The position numbers and the translations under genes were made by a program. DNA of 16,547 nucleotides from Candidatus Aenigmatarchaeota archaeon (lineage in GTDB: Archaea > Aenigmatarchaeota > Aenigmatarchaeia > CG10238-14), in contig JAFCEW010000006.1 of NCBI GenBank assembly GCA_017608955.1, positions 1 through 16,547 of the forward strand. The letters are read 5' to 3'. Position 1 is the stretch's first letter; every line of letters begins with the position of its first letter. The notes under the pieces are model-generated. The model did no database searches. It was not told the DNA's origin and saw only the letters and a list, made by a program, of their open reading frames with translations. Below, piece by piece: positions 1-5,417 of the stretch.

Positions 1-150
1 TTCTCCTGCTTCTCTTGGATGAATTCCTTTACCTAATTCAGGTTTGTAAACAGACTTTTCATTAGCTAAAACTTTACCTTTATCATTTATGATTCCTATA
101 CCTACTGTATGTGCTGTTGATTCTATTCCTAAACTTATCGTTTCTATCAC
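1..150 (-). CDS. kae1: Kae1/TsaD, tRNA t6A synthesis protein (N-terminal part)
   Basis: This is the first 50 codons of Kae1 (TsaD), the ASKHA-fold catalytic subunit of KEOPS that transfers a threonylcarbamoyl group to A37 of ANN-decoding tRNAs in the cytoplasm. The gene runs off the left edge. The reading has the family signature [14 protein letters not shown] at residues 7-20 and [10 protein letters not shown] at 40-49; the final histidine region begins the metal-binding motif (HxxxH), which lies outside the window. The chosen start is GTG at 148-150, because no in-frame ATG lies upstream before the promoter and the family usually begins a few residues before LGIE. A TATA-like AATATAAA at 176-183 lies about 25-30 bases upstream, so the mRNA is probably leaderless. 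Most homologues have E-G-T where this has E-S-T, a minor change. Identification is firm; whether a Bud32 kinase is fused downstream cannot be seen. Confidence 0.93.
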   Translation of the reverse strand, partial: MIETISLGIESTAHTVGIGIINDKGKVLANEKSVYKPELGKGIHPREAGE

Positions 151-175
151 CGAAATGTTTTTTTGAATACTGTTC

Positions 176-183
176 AATATAAA
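176..183 (-). promoter_or_regulatory. TATA-like box for kae1
   Basis: On the minus strand this reads TTTATATT. It is centred about 30 bases upstream of the GTG start of kae1, the archaeal TATA distance for a leaderless or nearly leaderless transcript. The divergent gene begins at 189, so both promoters share a 38-base intergenic space. Confidence 0.4.
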
Positions 184-188
184 TAATT

Positions 189-491
189 ATGCTACGTGGG
201 AGACCTTCTAGACCTGATTTAAAAAAGGTCTTTATTATACTTAAGGCATTAGAAAAAATAAATAATTGGGTTTGGATAAGAGAATTGTCAAGAAAAACAA
301 AAATACCTTTATCTACGCTTCATTATTATTTAGAAAAGCATTTAAATCAATTTTTAGAAGAAATAAACACGGAACAATTCTTAAATTACGAAAAGGAGAA
401 AAATTATCCTAAATTAAGGCTTATAAAGCTTAAAGATGGGGTTACAACCGAAAAAGCGATTAAATGGCTTAAAATAAAAGATAAATTATAA
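189..491 (+). CDS. Small winged-helix DNA-binding protein (hypothetical)
   Basis: A 100-residue basic protein of unrecognised family. Residues 13-60 look like a winged helix-turn-helix: a first helix (KVFIILKALEKI), then WIRELSRKTKIPLSTLHYYL at about 29-48, which has the helix-turn-recognition-helix pattern seen in MarR/ArsR-like regulators. The C-terminal part (RLIKLKDGVTTEKAIKWLK) could form the wing and a closing helix. It is divergent from kae1 and 80 bases ahead of another HTH gene, so a local transcription regulator is a reasonable inference. No ligand-binding domain, cysteines or membrane segment is visible. The ATG at 189 is used because there is no upstream in-frame start before the kae1 gene. 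DNA binding is likely; targets are unknown. Confidence 0.7.
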   Translation: MLRGRPSRPDLKKVFIILKALEKINNWVWIRELSRKTKIPLSTLHYYLEKHLNQFLEEINTEQFLNYEKEKNYPKLRLIKLKDGVTTEKAIKWLKIKDKL

Positions 492-513
492 TGAACTCTC
501 ACTGATTTAATAA

Positions 514-529
514 TTTGGTAAAAACCAAA
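514..529. repeat. Perfect inverted repeat TTTGGT-AAAA-ACCAAA
   Basis: Two 6-base arms flank an AAAA loop, in the 80-base gap between two HTH genes. It lies 23 bases after one stop codon and just ahead of the promoter region of the gene at 572. It could be an operator for either neighbouring HTH protein or a weak RNA hairpin. It lacks a T-run, so it is not a typical terminator. Confidence 0.45.
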
Positions 530-571
530 CATTATCGAAACTCATAACTATTTAATTGATTTAATAATATT

Positions 572-1096
572 ATGGCCGAAGAGAAAGTACTCAAGGCATT
601 AACATCAGACACAAGAAGAAAAATAATTAAAATTCTTTCTAATAGTTATAGAACTCCATCTGATTTAAGTAGAATAGTAAATAAAAATAAATCAACTGTT
701 GTTGAACATTTGGATAAGTTAGTAGATGCAGGTCTAGTTTATAAAATCGAAAGACCTGGAAAAAAATGGGTCTTTTATAAATTAACAAATAAAGGAAGGA
801 GAATGGTGTCTGGCCAGCCACAAAGAATTGTAATAATACTTTCTGCTATAACTATTTTTGCTTTAATATGCGGGAGTTTTTCTTTTTACAAATATTCATA
901 TTTTTCATCAACTATAGGCATGGAGGAAACATTAGCAAAAAGTACAGAACAAGTTGGAGGAGCTAGAATTTATTATAACTCTCAAAACCAATTTCTATTA
1001 TACAGCTCAATTGTATTTTTTGCTGCCTTTATATTAGGTTTTAGTGGTATAGTATATAATATAAAAAAATCAAAATTCAAAGGGGTTTTAACATGA
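572..1096 (+). CDS. Membrane-tethered ArsR/MarR-type winged-helix regulator
   Basis: A 174-residue protein with an N-terminal winged helix (about 1-75) and two predicted membrane helices. The DNA-binding part has the ArsR-like opening LKALTSDTRRKIIKIL (7-22), a helix-turn-helix TPSDLSRIVNKNKSTVVEHL (28-47) and a wing ending FYKLTNKGRRM. Membrane helices are about 85-107 and 141-163, leaving a loop of roughly 33 residues that should face outside if the HTH is cytoplasmic. It overlaps the next gene by 4 bases (stop and ATG interlocked), so the two are translationally coupled. The next product is a secreted/membrane DUF2330-Kazal protein, so this looks like a one-component sensor/regulator paired with an envelope protein. 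A promoter with a TTTAAT element at 550-555 would give a leaderless message. Signal and regulon are unknown. Confidence 0.8.
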   Translation: MAEEKVLKALTSDTRRKIIKILSNSYRTPSDLSRIVNKNKSTVVEHLDKLVDAGLVYKIERPGKKWVFYKLTNKGRRMVSGQPQRIVIILSAITIFALICGSFSFYKYSYFSSTIGMEETLAKSTEQVGGARIYYNSQNQFLLYSSIVFFAAFILGFSGIVYNIKKSKFKGVLT

Positions 1097-1560
1097 AAAA
1101 AATAATTTCAATTATTTTATTAAGTTTAATGATTTTGCCTAATTTAGGTTTAGCAGATGGTATGATTATTGAGCCATATTATGATCGTTGGAGACCAATA
1201 GAAGAGAATGGTCAAGTAGCAGTAATAAATTATCAGAATGGAATGGAAAAATTAATAATTTCAGTAAATTTTAATTCTGTCAATGCTGAAAAAGCAGCTT
1301 GGATATTTCCAGTTCCATCAAATCCAAATGATGTTGCAATAGATATTTTAAAAGATTTTCCAAGACTATATGGTTATAATATAGTAGAAAAAACAAAATC
1401 GGATATTGATAGATTAATAGATACAACTACCTTAACACAAATTTATCCATTTTTATTCAGACAAAGAACATATCCAGTAATACGTGAATTTTTAGCAGGA
1501 AAAATGTCTATAGAATCCTTTATGAACATATTGAAAAAGAAGGATTTACAACAGAAGTAG
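1093..1560 (+). CDS. DUF2330-like secreted/membrane protein, 5' part of a frameshifted gene
   Basis: The N-terminal half of a probable single gene continuing at 1503-2540 in another frame. Residues 1-21 are a signal peptide (KK, then a hydrophobic stretch, ending near LGLADG). The DUF2330-like hallmarks follow: DGMIIEPY after cleavage, a beta-rich segment ENGQVAVINYQNGMEKLIIS, and AAWIFPVPSNPNDVAI at about 72-87. After residue 136 (G at 1498-1500) the present frame reads a lysine-rich tail and stops at 1558-1560. The -1 frame instead reads YEHIEKEGFTTEVV and STGDAL-like residues (SSGDALYNYLKEHGLNV), the usual DUF2330 continuation. The likely slip is at the five-A run 1500-1504; one extra A would restore the frame. 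DUF2330 proteins are envelope proteins of unknown function. A sequencing or assembly error, a recent inactivating mutation, or slippage are all possible. Confidence 0.8.
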   Translation: MKKIISIILLSLMILPNLGLADGMIIEPYYDRWRPIEENGQVAVINYQNGMEKLIISVNFNSVNAEKAAWIFPVPSNPNDVAIDILKDFPRLYGYNIVEKTKSDIDRLIDTTTLTQIYPFLFRQRTYPVIREFLAGKMSIESFMNILKKKDLQQK

Positions 1561-2540
1561 TTACTGCTAGTTCAGGTGATGCTTTATATAATTATTTAAA
1601 AGAACATGGATTGAATGTAAAAACACAATCAATACCAGTTTTAGATAATTATATTGGAAAGGATTATACATTTGTTATAACATGGTTGACTCCGATTGAA
1701 AAACAAAGAATATATTGTGAAGAATCAAGGCCACATATTTGTTACGAAATTTATAATCCAGTTTGTGGGTCAGATGGCAAAACATATTCAAATGATTGTA
1801 TAGCATGTAGTAATGAAAAGGTAGAATGGTATACAGAAGGGGCATGTAATTTTTATAGATATGGCAGACAACCAGGAATTTTTATAACATTTCCAACAAA
1901 AGAAATATACTATCCAATGATTCCAACAAGCATATATGGAAGCAAAACAATTCCAGTGACATTATATGTATTAGGCCATGTAACACCAAAATTAAATAAT
2001 GAAATAAAAGCATATTCCAAAACAGGATATTATTATCAAAGATATTTGGATACATATGAATTCAAATCATTTTATGGAAACTTAGAAAACAATATAAAAT
2101 ATACCAAAATAGAGATTGAAGCACCATCAAAATATTATACAAAGGATATTTGTTTTAAACAACAAGCACCATCAAATATAATATATGCCAATTCATTGTG
2201 TAGTTTTATTTCGAGTCATAGTATAATAGCATTGATAACACTTATATTATTAATATCATTTTTAGCAGGAGGAATATCAGGTATATTTATTTTTAGGAAT
2301 TTCAAAGATTTTGCAATACTTGGATTAGCAAATATATTTTCTATAATAGGTCTTATAATAGCAATAATGGCAGTTAAGACATCTGGAAGAGAAGAAGAAA
2401 TGATTAGAAAATTAAAACATTCAGGATATTTAGTAATATCAACAGATAAAAGAAAATTATATTTCATTGTGTTATTTTCTATAGTATTTATTATATTAGG
2501 ATCTTTAGTTGGATATCTTTTGAAAATACCTCTACTATAA
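1503..2540 (+). CDS. DUF2330-like membrane protein with inserted Kazal domain, 3' part of a frameshifted gene
   Basis: This is the continuation of the gene at 1093, in the -1 frame. It has no credible start of its own: no ATG lies between the last upstream stop (1485-1487) and the conserved region, and TTG 1611 would cut the domain. Order of parts: rest of the DUF2330-like core; a six-cysteine Kazal domain at 1716-1847 with spacing C-x7-C-x7-C-x6-Y-x3-C-x2-C-x12-C around PVCGSDGKTYSNDC; return to the core (GIFITFPTKEIYYPMIPTS); then three C-terminal membrane helices (near SIIALITLILLISFLAGGI, LANIFSIIGLIIAIMAV and YFIVLFSIVFIILGSLVG). The last Kazal interval is 12 rather than the classical ~17. 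By analogy with ovomucoid, P1 (second residue after the second Cys) is Glu, suggesting a glutamate-specific target if the loop is inhibitory. The domain should be extracellular. The joined protein would be about 480 residues. Confidence 0.8.
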   Translation, partial: NVYRILYEHIEKEGFTTEVVTASSGDALYNYLKEHGLNVKTQSIPVLDNYIGKDYTFVITWLTPIEKQRIYCEESRPHICYEIYNPVCGSDGKTYSNDCIACSNEKVEWYTEGACNFYRYGRQPGIFITFPTKEIYYPMIPTSIYGSKTIPVTLYVLGHVTPKLNNEIKAYSKTGYYYQRYLDTYEFKSFYGNLENNIKYTKIEIEAPSKYYTKDICFKQQAPSNIIYANSLCSFISSHSIIALITLILLISFLAGGISGIFIFRNFKDFAILGLANIFSIIGLIIAIMAVKTSGREEEMIRKLKHSGYLVISTDKRKLYFIVLFSIVFIILGSLVGYLLKIPLL

Positions 2541-2585
2541 ATTTTTAAATGAGAAAATATTATAAATTTTTAAATGAGAAAATAT
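2536..2585. repeat. Tandem 25-bp duplication across a stop codon
   Basis: Two perfect head-to-tail 25-bp copies, 2536-2560 and 2561-2585. The first copy contains the TAA stop of the DUF2330-Kazal gene (2538-2540). Each copy contains TTTTTAAAT, which could act as a TATA box for the Zn-ribbon gene starting at 2598; the second copy places it about 28 bases upstream. The identity suggests a recent duplication that may have supplied or doubled a promoter. Confidence 0.85.
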
Positions 2586-2597
2586 TAATTGATTAGA

Positions 2598-3002
2598 ATG
2601 AGATGTCCATATTGTAATAATAAAATAGAAAAGAAATGGAATTTTTGTCCAAAGTGTGGTAGAAGGATCGAAAAAAGATTTGGTTTATTTGATATTTTCA
2701 GTAAAATATTTTCTAATAGTTATGAGCCAACAAGAGCGCATGAAATTACAATAAATTTATCTTCAGATTTTGATCATCCAATGATATCTGTTAAACCAGC
2801 AAAAACATTAAAACCATATGAAAAAAAAATAAAAATTTCAAACAGAAAATTTTCTGGTGATGTATTAGAGCCAAATACAGAAATAAAAAGATTAGGAGAA
2901 AAAATCATAGTAAATATGGAATTGCCTGGAATAAAAACAATTGATGATATTCAAATAGATAGAATATACAATTCTTCTGAAATAAAAGCAAATATAAATT
3001 AA
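2598..3002 (+). CDS. Zn-ribbon plus Hsp20/CS-like domain protein, probably frameshifted at its 3' end
   Basis: A 134-residue protein beginning with a zinc ribbon (C3-x2-C6 and C17-x2-C20 in MRCPYC and FCPKCG). A low-complexity linker follows, then from about residue 96 an alpha-crystallin/CS-type strand pattern: GEKIIVNMELPGIKTIDDI resembles the Hsp20 'velPGv..edI' core, then SSEIKAN. The reading stops there, mid-domain. The -1 frame from 2990 stays open to TAA 3053-3055 and reads KYKLIKKNLNKEKLELVF, which fits the expected closing strands, so one base may be missing near 2990-2992. TTG 2589 is also in frame, but ATG 2598 gives the usual MRCPYC start. Zn-ribbon/Hsp20-like proteins in archaea are poorly characterised; a chaperone-like or adaptor role is inference. 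The neighbouring gene has a deletion of the same kind. Confidence 0.65.
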   Translation: MRCPYCNNKIEKKWNFCPKCGRRIEKRFGLFDIFSKIFSNSYEPTRAHEITINLSSDFDHPMISVKPAKTLKPYEKKIKISNRKFSGDVLEPNTEIKRLGEKIIVNMELPGIKTIDDIQIDRIYNSSEIKANIN

Positions 3003-3064
3003 TTAAAAAGAATCTAAATAAGGAAAAATTAGAATTAGTTTTTTCTATTAACTAAATATTTTTT

Positions 3065-3104
3065 ATTTTAGGAATTAAAAACAAAAAAATATCTTTCCTA
3101 AAAT
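3065..3104. terminator. Weak hairpin between convergent genes
   Basis: ATTTTAGGA (3065-3073) and TCCTAAAAT (3096-3104) are perfect 9-base arms around a 22-base A-rich loop. They lie between the rightward Zn-ribbon gene and the leftward small gene whose stop codon falls in the right arm. It could help end transcription from either side. Confidence is low because such AT-rich arms arise easily in this sequence. Confidence 0.3.
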
Positions 3105-3190
3105 AATCCTTTATATTTAGCTACTATTCCTAAAATTGCCAGTATTACAATTATTATTATAATTATTTTTTTCTTGTCCATTTTTATCAT
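3098..3190 (-). CDS. 30-residue single-helix membrane peptide
   Basis: A short reading frame of 30 codons plus stop: MIKMDKKK, then an isoleucine-rich run of about 18 hydrophobic residues (through VILAILGIVA), then KYKGLF. The charge pattern (lysines before the helix, basic tail after) is that of a single-pass membrane peptide with its N-terminus inside. It starts 36 bases after the trmI stop on the same strand, so it may be co-transcribed with trmI. A purine-rich GAAGGCGA sits about 6 bases before the ATG. No family is recognised. In such AT-rich DNA a hydrophobic run can arise by chance, which limits confidence. Confidence 0.45.
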   Translation of the reverse strand: MIKMDKKKIIIIIIVILAILGIVAKYKGLF

Positions 3191-3226
3191 TATATCGCCT
3201 TCATATTATTTTAGAAATTCTACTAT

Positions 3227-3976
3227 TTAAATAGTTTTTATTAATTTTCTGCCAAATGTTAAAAATCCTGTATGCATTATACCTGAACTTTTTGGTAGGG
3301 TATGATAATTTACTTTCCATTCTCTTGTTATATTTTCTATGGTAATTATATCTGTAAAATAATTTTTCATTTTTTCGACAACTTTTTTAACCTGTTCAAT
3401 ATAAGGAGAATAAACTACTAACCATGAACCAAATTTTAATTTTTTATATGCTTCTTCTATTACATTTTCAGATTCTTTCATATCTAGTGTTATTAAATCT
3501 AAATTATTTTCTTCTATACCTTTTAATATATCCTTTTCCTTAACTTGTATATTTTTTAGCCCCAACTTTTCTATATTTTTTCTCACTATTTTTGCAAATT
3601 CTTTATTTTTTTCATATGTAACAACATTTCCATTGCTACAATAATACGCTAAGAAAATTGATAAAAATCCTGATCCTGCACCAGCATCAACTATTTTTGC
3701 ATTAGTTGGTATACCAGTATATGCTAATATAAGAGCTGCATCTTTTGGCATAACTATTTGTGGTAATCTTTTACATTTTTTCATTAAAATATCAATAAAG
3801 CTTGGTTTAACTATTATAAATTCTTCACCAGAATTAGTTTTTACTTTGTCTCCTATTTTTTTCTTTTTCAATTTTGAAAGATTAATTGTACCATATTCTG
3901 TACTAAAATTTTCATCACTGACTTTAACTAGATAATTTTTTTTACCAGCTATAATTACAAATTCTCCAGTCTTCAT
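3227..3976 (-). CDS. trmI: tRNA (adenine-N1)-methyltransferase, TrmI type (A57/A58)
   Basis: A SAM-dependent methyltransferase that makes m1A in the T-loop of tRNA (archaeal TrmI modifies positions 57 and 58). The 249 residues match the family: an N-terminal small beta domain (1-60), the family signature RLPQIVMPKDAALIL (70-84), the SAM-binding loop IVDAGAGSGFLS (95-106) with the acidic YEK (121-123) after the next strand, LDLITLDM as motif IV, and a C-terminal LPKSSGIMHTGFLTFG matching the usual '..HTGFL' ending. The ATG at 3976 has a TATA-like element (TTTAAATT on the minus strand) at 3999-4006, suggesting a leaderless message. A 30-residue membrane peptide follows on the same strand. TrmI usually works as a tetramer. 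Identification is confident; whether it acts at A57, A58 or both cannot be told. Confidence 0.92.
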   Translation of the reverse strand: MKTGEFVIIAGKKNYLVKVSDENFSTEYGTINLSKLKKKKIGDKVKTNSGEEFIIVKPSFIDILMKKCKRLPQIVMPKDAALILAYTGIPTNAKIVDAGAGSGFLSIFLAYYCSNGNVVTYEKNKEFAKIVRKNIEKLGLKNIQVKEKDILKGIEENNLDLITLDMKESENVIEEAYKKLKFGSWLVVYSPYIEQVKKVVEKMKNYFTDIITIENITREWKVNYHTLPKSSGIMHTGFLTFGRKLIKTI

Positions 3977-3998
3977 AATAATAAATAAGAACTAATCA

Positions 3999-4006
3999 AA
4001 TTTAAA
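3999..4006 (-). promoter_or_regulatory. TATA-like box for trmI
   Basis: The minus strand reads TTTAAATT, centred about 26 bases before the trmI ATG (3976). The core TTTAAA is self-complementary, so it could also serve a rightward transcript starting near 4027-4032, where the structured segment begins. Confidence 0.45.
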
Positions 4007-4023
4007 CACTTTAATTATGTTTT

Positions 4024-4070
4024 AAAATTCCCCGTAGGGATAAGGAAGAGTGATATGTTACTCTTCCACA
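4024..4070. ncRNA. Two adjacent strong hairpins: candidate structured RNA or terminator
   Basis: In plus-strand sense, GGAAGAGTGA (4044-4053) pairs with TTACTCTTCC (4058-4067) as a 10-bp stem with one G-U pair and a TATG loop, followed by ACA. Next to it on the minus strand, TCCC-TACG-GGGA (4040-4029) forms a stem capped by a cUACGg tetraloop, a member of the exceptionally stable UNCG class, followed by A and TTTT. Read leftward the pair resembles a terminator; read rightward it could be a small RNA starting after the TTTAAA at 4001-4006. It has no coding potential and is GC-rich against its surroundings. The G-U pair exists only in the plus-strand RNA, slightly favouring that strand. The rest of the gap 3977-4220 contains only the 40-bp repeat. 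Confidence 0.5.
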
Positions 4071-4170
4071 AATTAGGCAAATAGAATTTTCGAAAAATCC
4101 ATTTCTGAAACTAAAAACATAATTGCTGTTACAATTTTCACATAACATAATCTTTATTTAAAATTTGGAA

Positions 4171-4210
4171 TAATAGTCTGTTTCGAAAGAGTAAACTTTT
4201 GCTGAAGAAT
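4171..4210. repeat. 40-bp exact direct repeat, copy 1
   Basis: All 40 bases are identical to 10791-10830, in the same orientation. It begins TAATAGTCTGTTTCGAAAGA and includes the hyphenated palindrome CTGTTTCGAAAGAG. Both copies sit just beyond the stop of a leftward gene (10 bases here, 13 at the other), so they may be a shared 3'-UTR or end-processing element. They could instead be part of a rightward small RNA, since both are preceded by AT-rich TATA-like sequence. Confidence 0.9.
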
Positions 4211-4220
4211 AAAAGAATAT

Positions 4221-4427
4221 TTATTTTTTCTTTATGATTTTTGCTATAGTATATACAAATAAAATATATAATGTACCGGTTAAAAATGTTAACAAATTGA
4301 TTCTAAATCCTATATTTTCGATATCATTTTCTTTTACAGAAAAAGAAAACCATACACTTAATATTATTAGAGCAAGTCCTATTAATGCTAATATAGTAAA
4401 CATAATATCAAGAAATTTAATTTTCAT
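4221..4427 (-). CDS. Two-helix small membrane protein (hypothetical)
   Basis: A 68-residue protein made almost wholly of two membrane helices, about 10-30 (TILALIGLALIILSVWFSF) and 44-63 (LLTFLTGTLYILFVYTIA). They are joined by a short polar stretch KENDIENIGFR and followed by KIIKKK, which should be cytoplasmic. No family is recognised. It starts 5 bases after the stop of the leftward Zn-ribbon gene, and AAAGGGGAT about 7 bases before the ATG can serve as its ribosome-binding site, so the two form an operon. The reverse-strand reading of this stretch is also open but hydrophobic only as a mirror of this gene. The 40-bp repeat lies 10 bases beyond its stop. Confidence 0.65.
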   Translation of the reverse strand: MKIKFLDIMFTILALIGLALIILSVWFSFSVKENDIENIGFRINLLTFLTGTLYILFVYTIAKIIKKK

Positions 4428-4432
4428 AAGAA

Positions 4433-4606
4433 TTATCCCCTTTTTAATCTAATTATCTTTTTTATGTTAAATCTATTCTTCTTTTTCTTTTTTAGTTCTT
4501 CTCTACATTTTTTGCAAAGAGGAGCTCTAAATCCTAACCATGTAACTCTTATTAATCTTCCGGTTTCTTTTATTGGTCTGCCACAACGGCTACATTTCTT
4601 TTGCAT
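4433..4606 (-). CDS. 57-residue zinc-ribbon protein
   Basis: A short, very basic protein (57 residues) with two cysteine knuckles: CSRCG at 5-9 and CKKC at 31-34, enough for one zinc site. Between them lies a beta-like segment, RLIRVTWLGFRAPL. The C-terminus is highly lysine/arginine-rich (EELKKKKKNRF to IIRLKRG), suggesting RNA, DNA or ribosome contact. ATG 4604-4606 has an AT-rich TATA-like region near 4631-4638 on the minus strand. It is upstream of, and only 5 bases from, the two-helix membrane gene. I do not recognise a named family; ribosome-associated or transcription-related Zn ribbons of this size are common in archaea, so that is only a guess. Confidence 0.72.
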   Translation of the reverse strand: MQKKCSRCGRPIKETGRLIRVTWLGFRAPLCKKCREELKKKKKNRFNIKKIIRLKRG

Positions 4607-4666
4607 ACAATAAAGAATTTCTTTTTTTACTTAATATATTTTTATAACTATAAAAATTGAACTTGC

Positions 4667-4735
4667 AAACATTCAAATTTATTTATTTCTATATAATTTC
4701 CAAACAAAAAAGTATTAAATGTTTTTTCATAAAAA
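4667..4735 (+). repeat. 69-bp promoter/leader module, copy 1 (ahead of dCMP deaminase)
   Basis: All 69 bases are identical to 5319-5387. It contains a TATA-like TATATAAT (4690-4697) and an A6-N10-T6 segment (from about 4706 to 4727) that could fold or act as a bendable operator. Exactly 30 bases separate the end of the module from the ATG of the deaminase. The same 30 bases separate copy 2 from ATG 5418 of thyX. This supports a shared promoter and 5' leader for the two genes. Confidence 0.88.
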
Positions 4736-4765
4736 ATAAAGAGTTGATTTTAATCTGGTTTTATC

Positions 4766-5314
4766 ATGACAAAAAAAAGACCAACAAAGAAAGAATATTA
4801 TATGAATATTACTAAAGAGGTTTCTAAAAAAAGTACATGTTTTAGGGATCATATAGGAGCAATGATAGTTAAGGATGACCAAATAATATCTACTGGGTAT
4901 ATAGGGGCGCCAAGAAAAACTAAAGATTGCTTTGAACATGGCTTTTGTCTTAGGACAAGAATGGGTATACCACATGGTCATAGATATGAGCTATGTAGAA
5001 GTGTTCATGCTGAAATGAATGCTATAATAAATGCTGCTAGAGCAGGAGTTAGTGTTCTCGGTGGAGATATGTATCTATATGGAGAAACATCTAAAGGAGA
5101 ACCAATTGATGTGATGCCCTGTTTTATATGTAAAAAAATGATAATTAATGCAGGAATTGAAAATGTTTTTTGTTATACAAAATCAGGCACAATAAGAGAA
5201 TTTAAAGTCTCAAAATGGGTAGAAGACTGGATGAAAAATGATATAGTAGATGATAAACATCAATATGGTAAAAATCAAAAAGTCTATACAGAAGAAGAAT
5301 TAAAAGATGTATAA
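4766..5314 (+). CDS. dCMP deaminase (zinc-dependent, ComEB/DCTD type)
   Basis: A zinc-dependent deoxycytidylate deaminase that converts dCMP to dUMP, the substrate of ThyX. The 182 residues carry the fold's active site: STCFRDHIGAMIVKDDQI (23-40) as the opening strands, GYIGAP (44-49), the zinc/proton-shuttle motif HAEMNAI with H81 and E83, and PCFIC (118-122) supplying the two other zinc ligands C119 and C122. A further His/Cys-rich insertion between 54 and 78 (DCFEHGFC to PHGHRYELC) resembles the extra zinc site seen in dCMP deaminases such as the T4 enzyme. The gene is preceded by a 69-bp module also found before thyX, so they are probably co-regulated. Deaminases acting on other cytosine nucleotides share this fold, but context favours dCMP. 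Confidence 0.88.
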   Translation: MTKKRPTKKEYYMNITKEVSKKSTCFRDHIGAMIVKDDQIISTGYIGAPRKTKDCFEHGFCLRTRMGIPHGHRYELCRSVHAEMNAIINAARAGVSVLGGDMYLYGETSKGEPIDVMPCFICKKMIINAGIENVFCYTKSGTIREFKVSKWVEDWMKNDIVDDKHQYGKNQKVYTEEELKDV

Positions 5315-5318
5315 GGTA

Positions 5319-5387
5319 AAACATTCAAATTTATTTATTTCTATATAATTTCCAAACAAAAAAGTATTAAATGTTTTTTCATAAAAA
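5319..5387 (+). repeat. 69-bp promoter/leader module, copy 2 (ahead of thyX)
   Basis: This is an exact copy of 4667-4735, starting 4 bases after the dCMP deaminase stop. TATATAAT lies at 5342-5349. It gives thyX and the genes behind it their own promoter rather than read-through from the deaminase. The 652-bp period between copies spans the whole deaminase gene, so recombination between them would delete or duplicate that gene. Confidence 0.88.
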
Positions 5388-5417
5388 TTCTTTACACAAT
5401 AAAAAAGGATGAATTTT

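Noticed and set aside
1500..1506. Programmed -1 frameshift site
   Set aside because: The heptamer A-AAA-ATG does not fit the X-XXY-YYZ rule and no stimulatory hairpin or pseudoknot was evident downstream. A one-base deletion in the A run is simpler.
4044..4070. H/ACA guide RNA
   Set aside because: ACA follows the 10-bp stem, but there is no internal pocket to hold a target and no clear kink-turn motif.
4171..4210. C/D-box sRNA in the 40-bp repeat
   Set aside because: A CTGA (D-like) is present but no RTGATGA C box is found nearby on either strand, so the guide RNA idea is not supported.
4234..4452. Open frame on the plus strand opposite the two-helix membrane gene
   Set aside because: Its hydrophobic pattern mirrors the minus-strand gene. 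The minus-strand frame has better membrane-helix layout, a ribosome-binding site and an operon partner.
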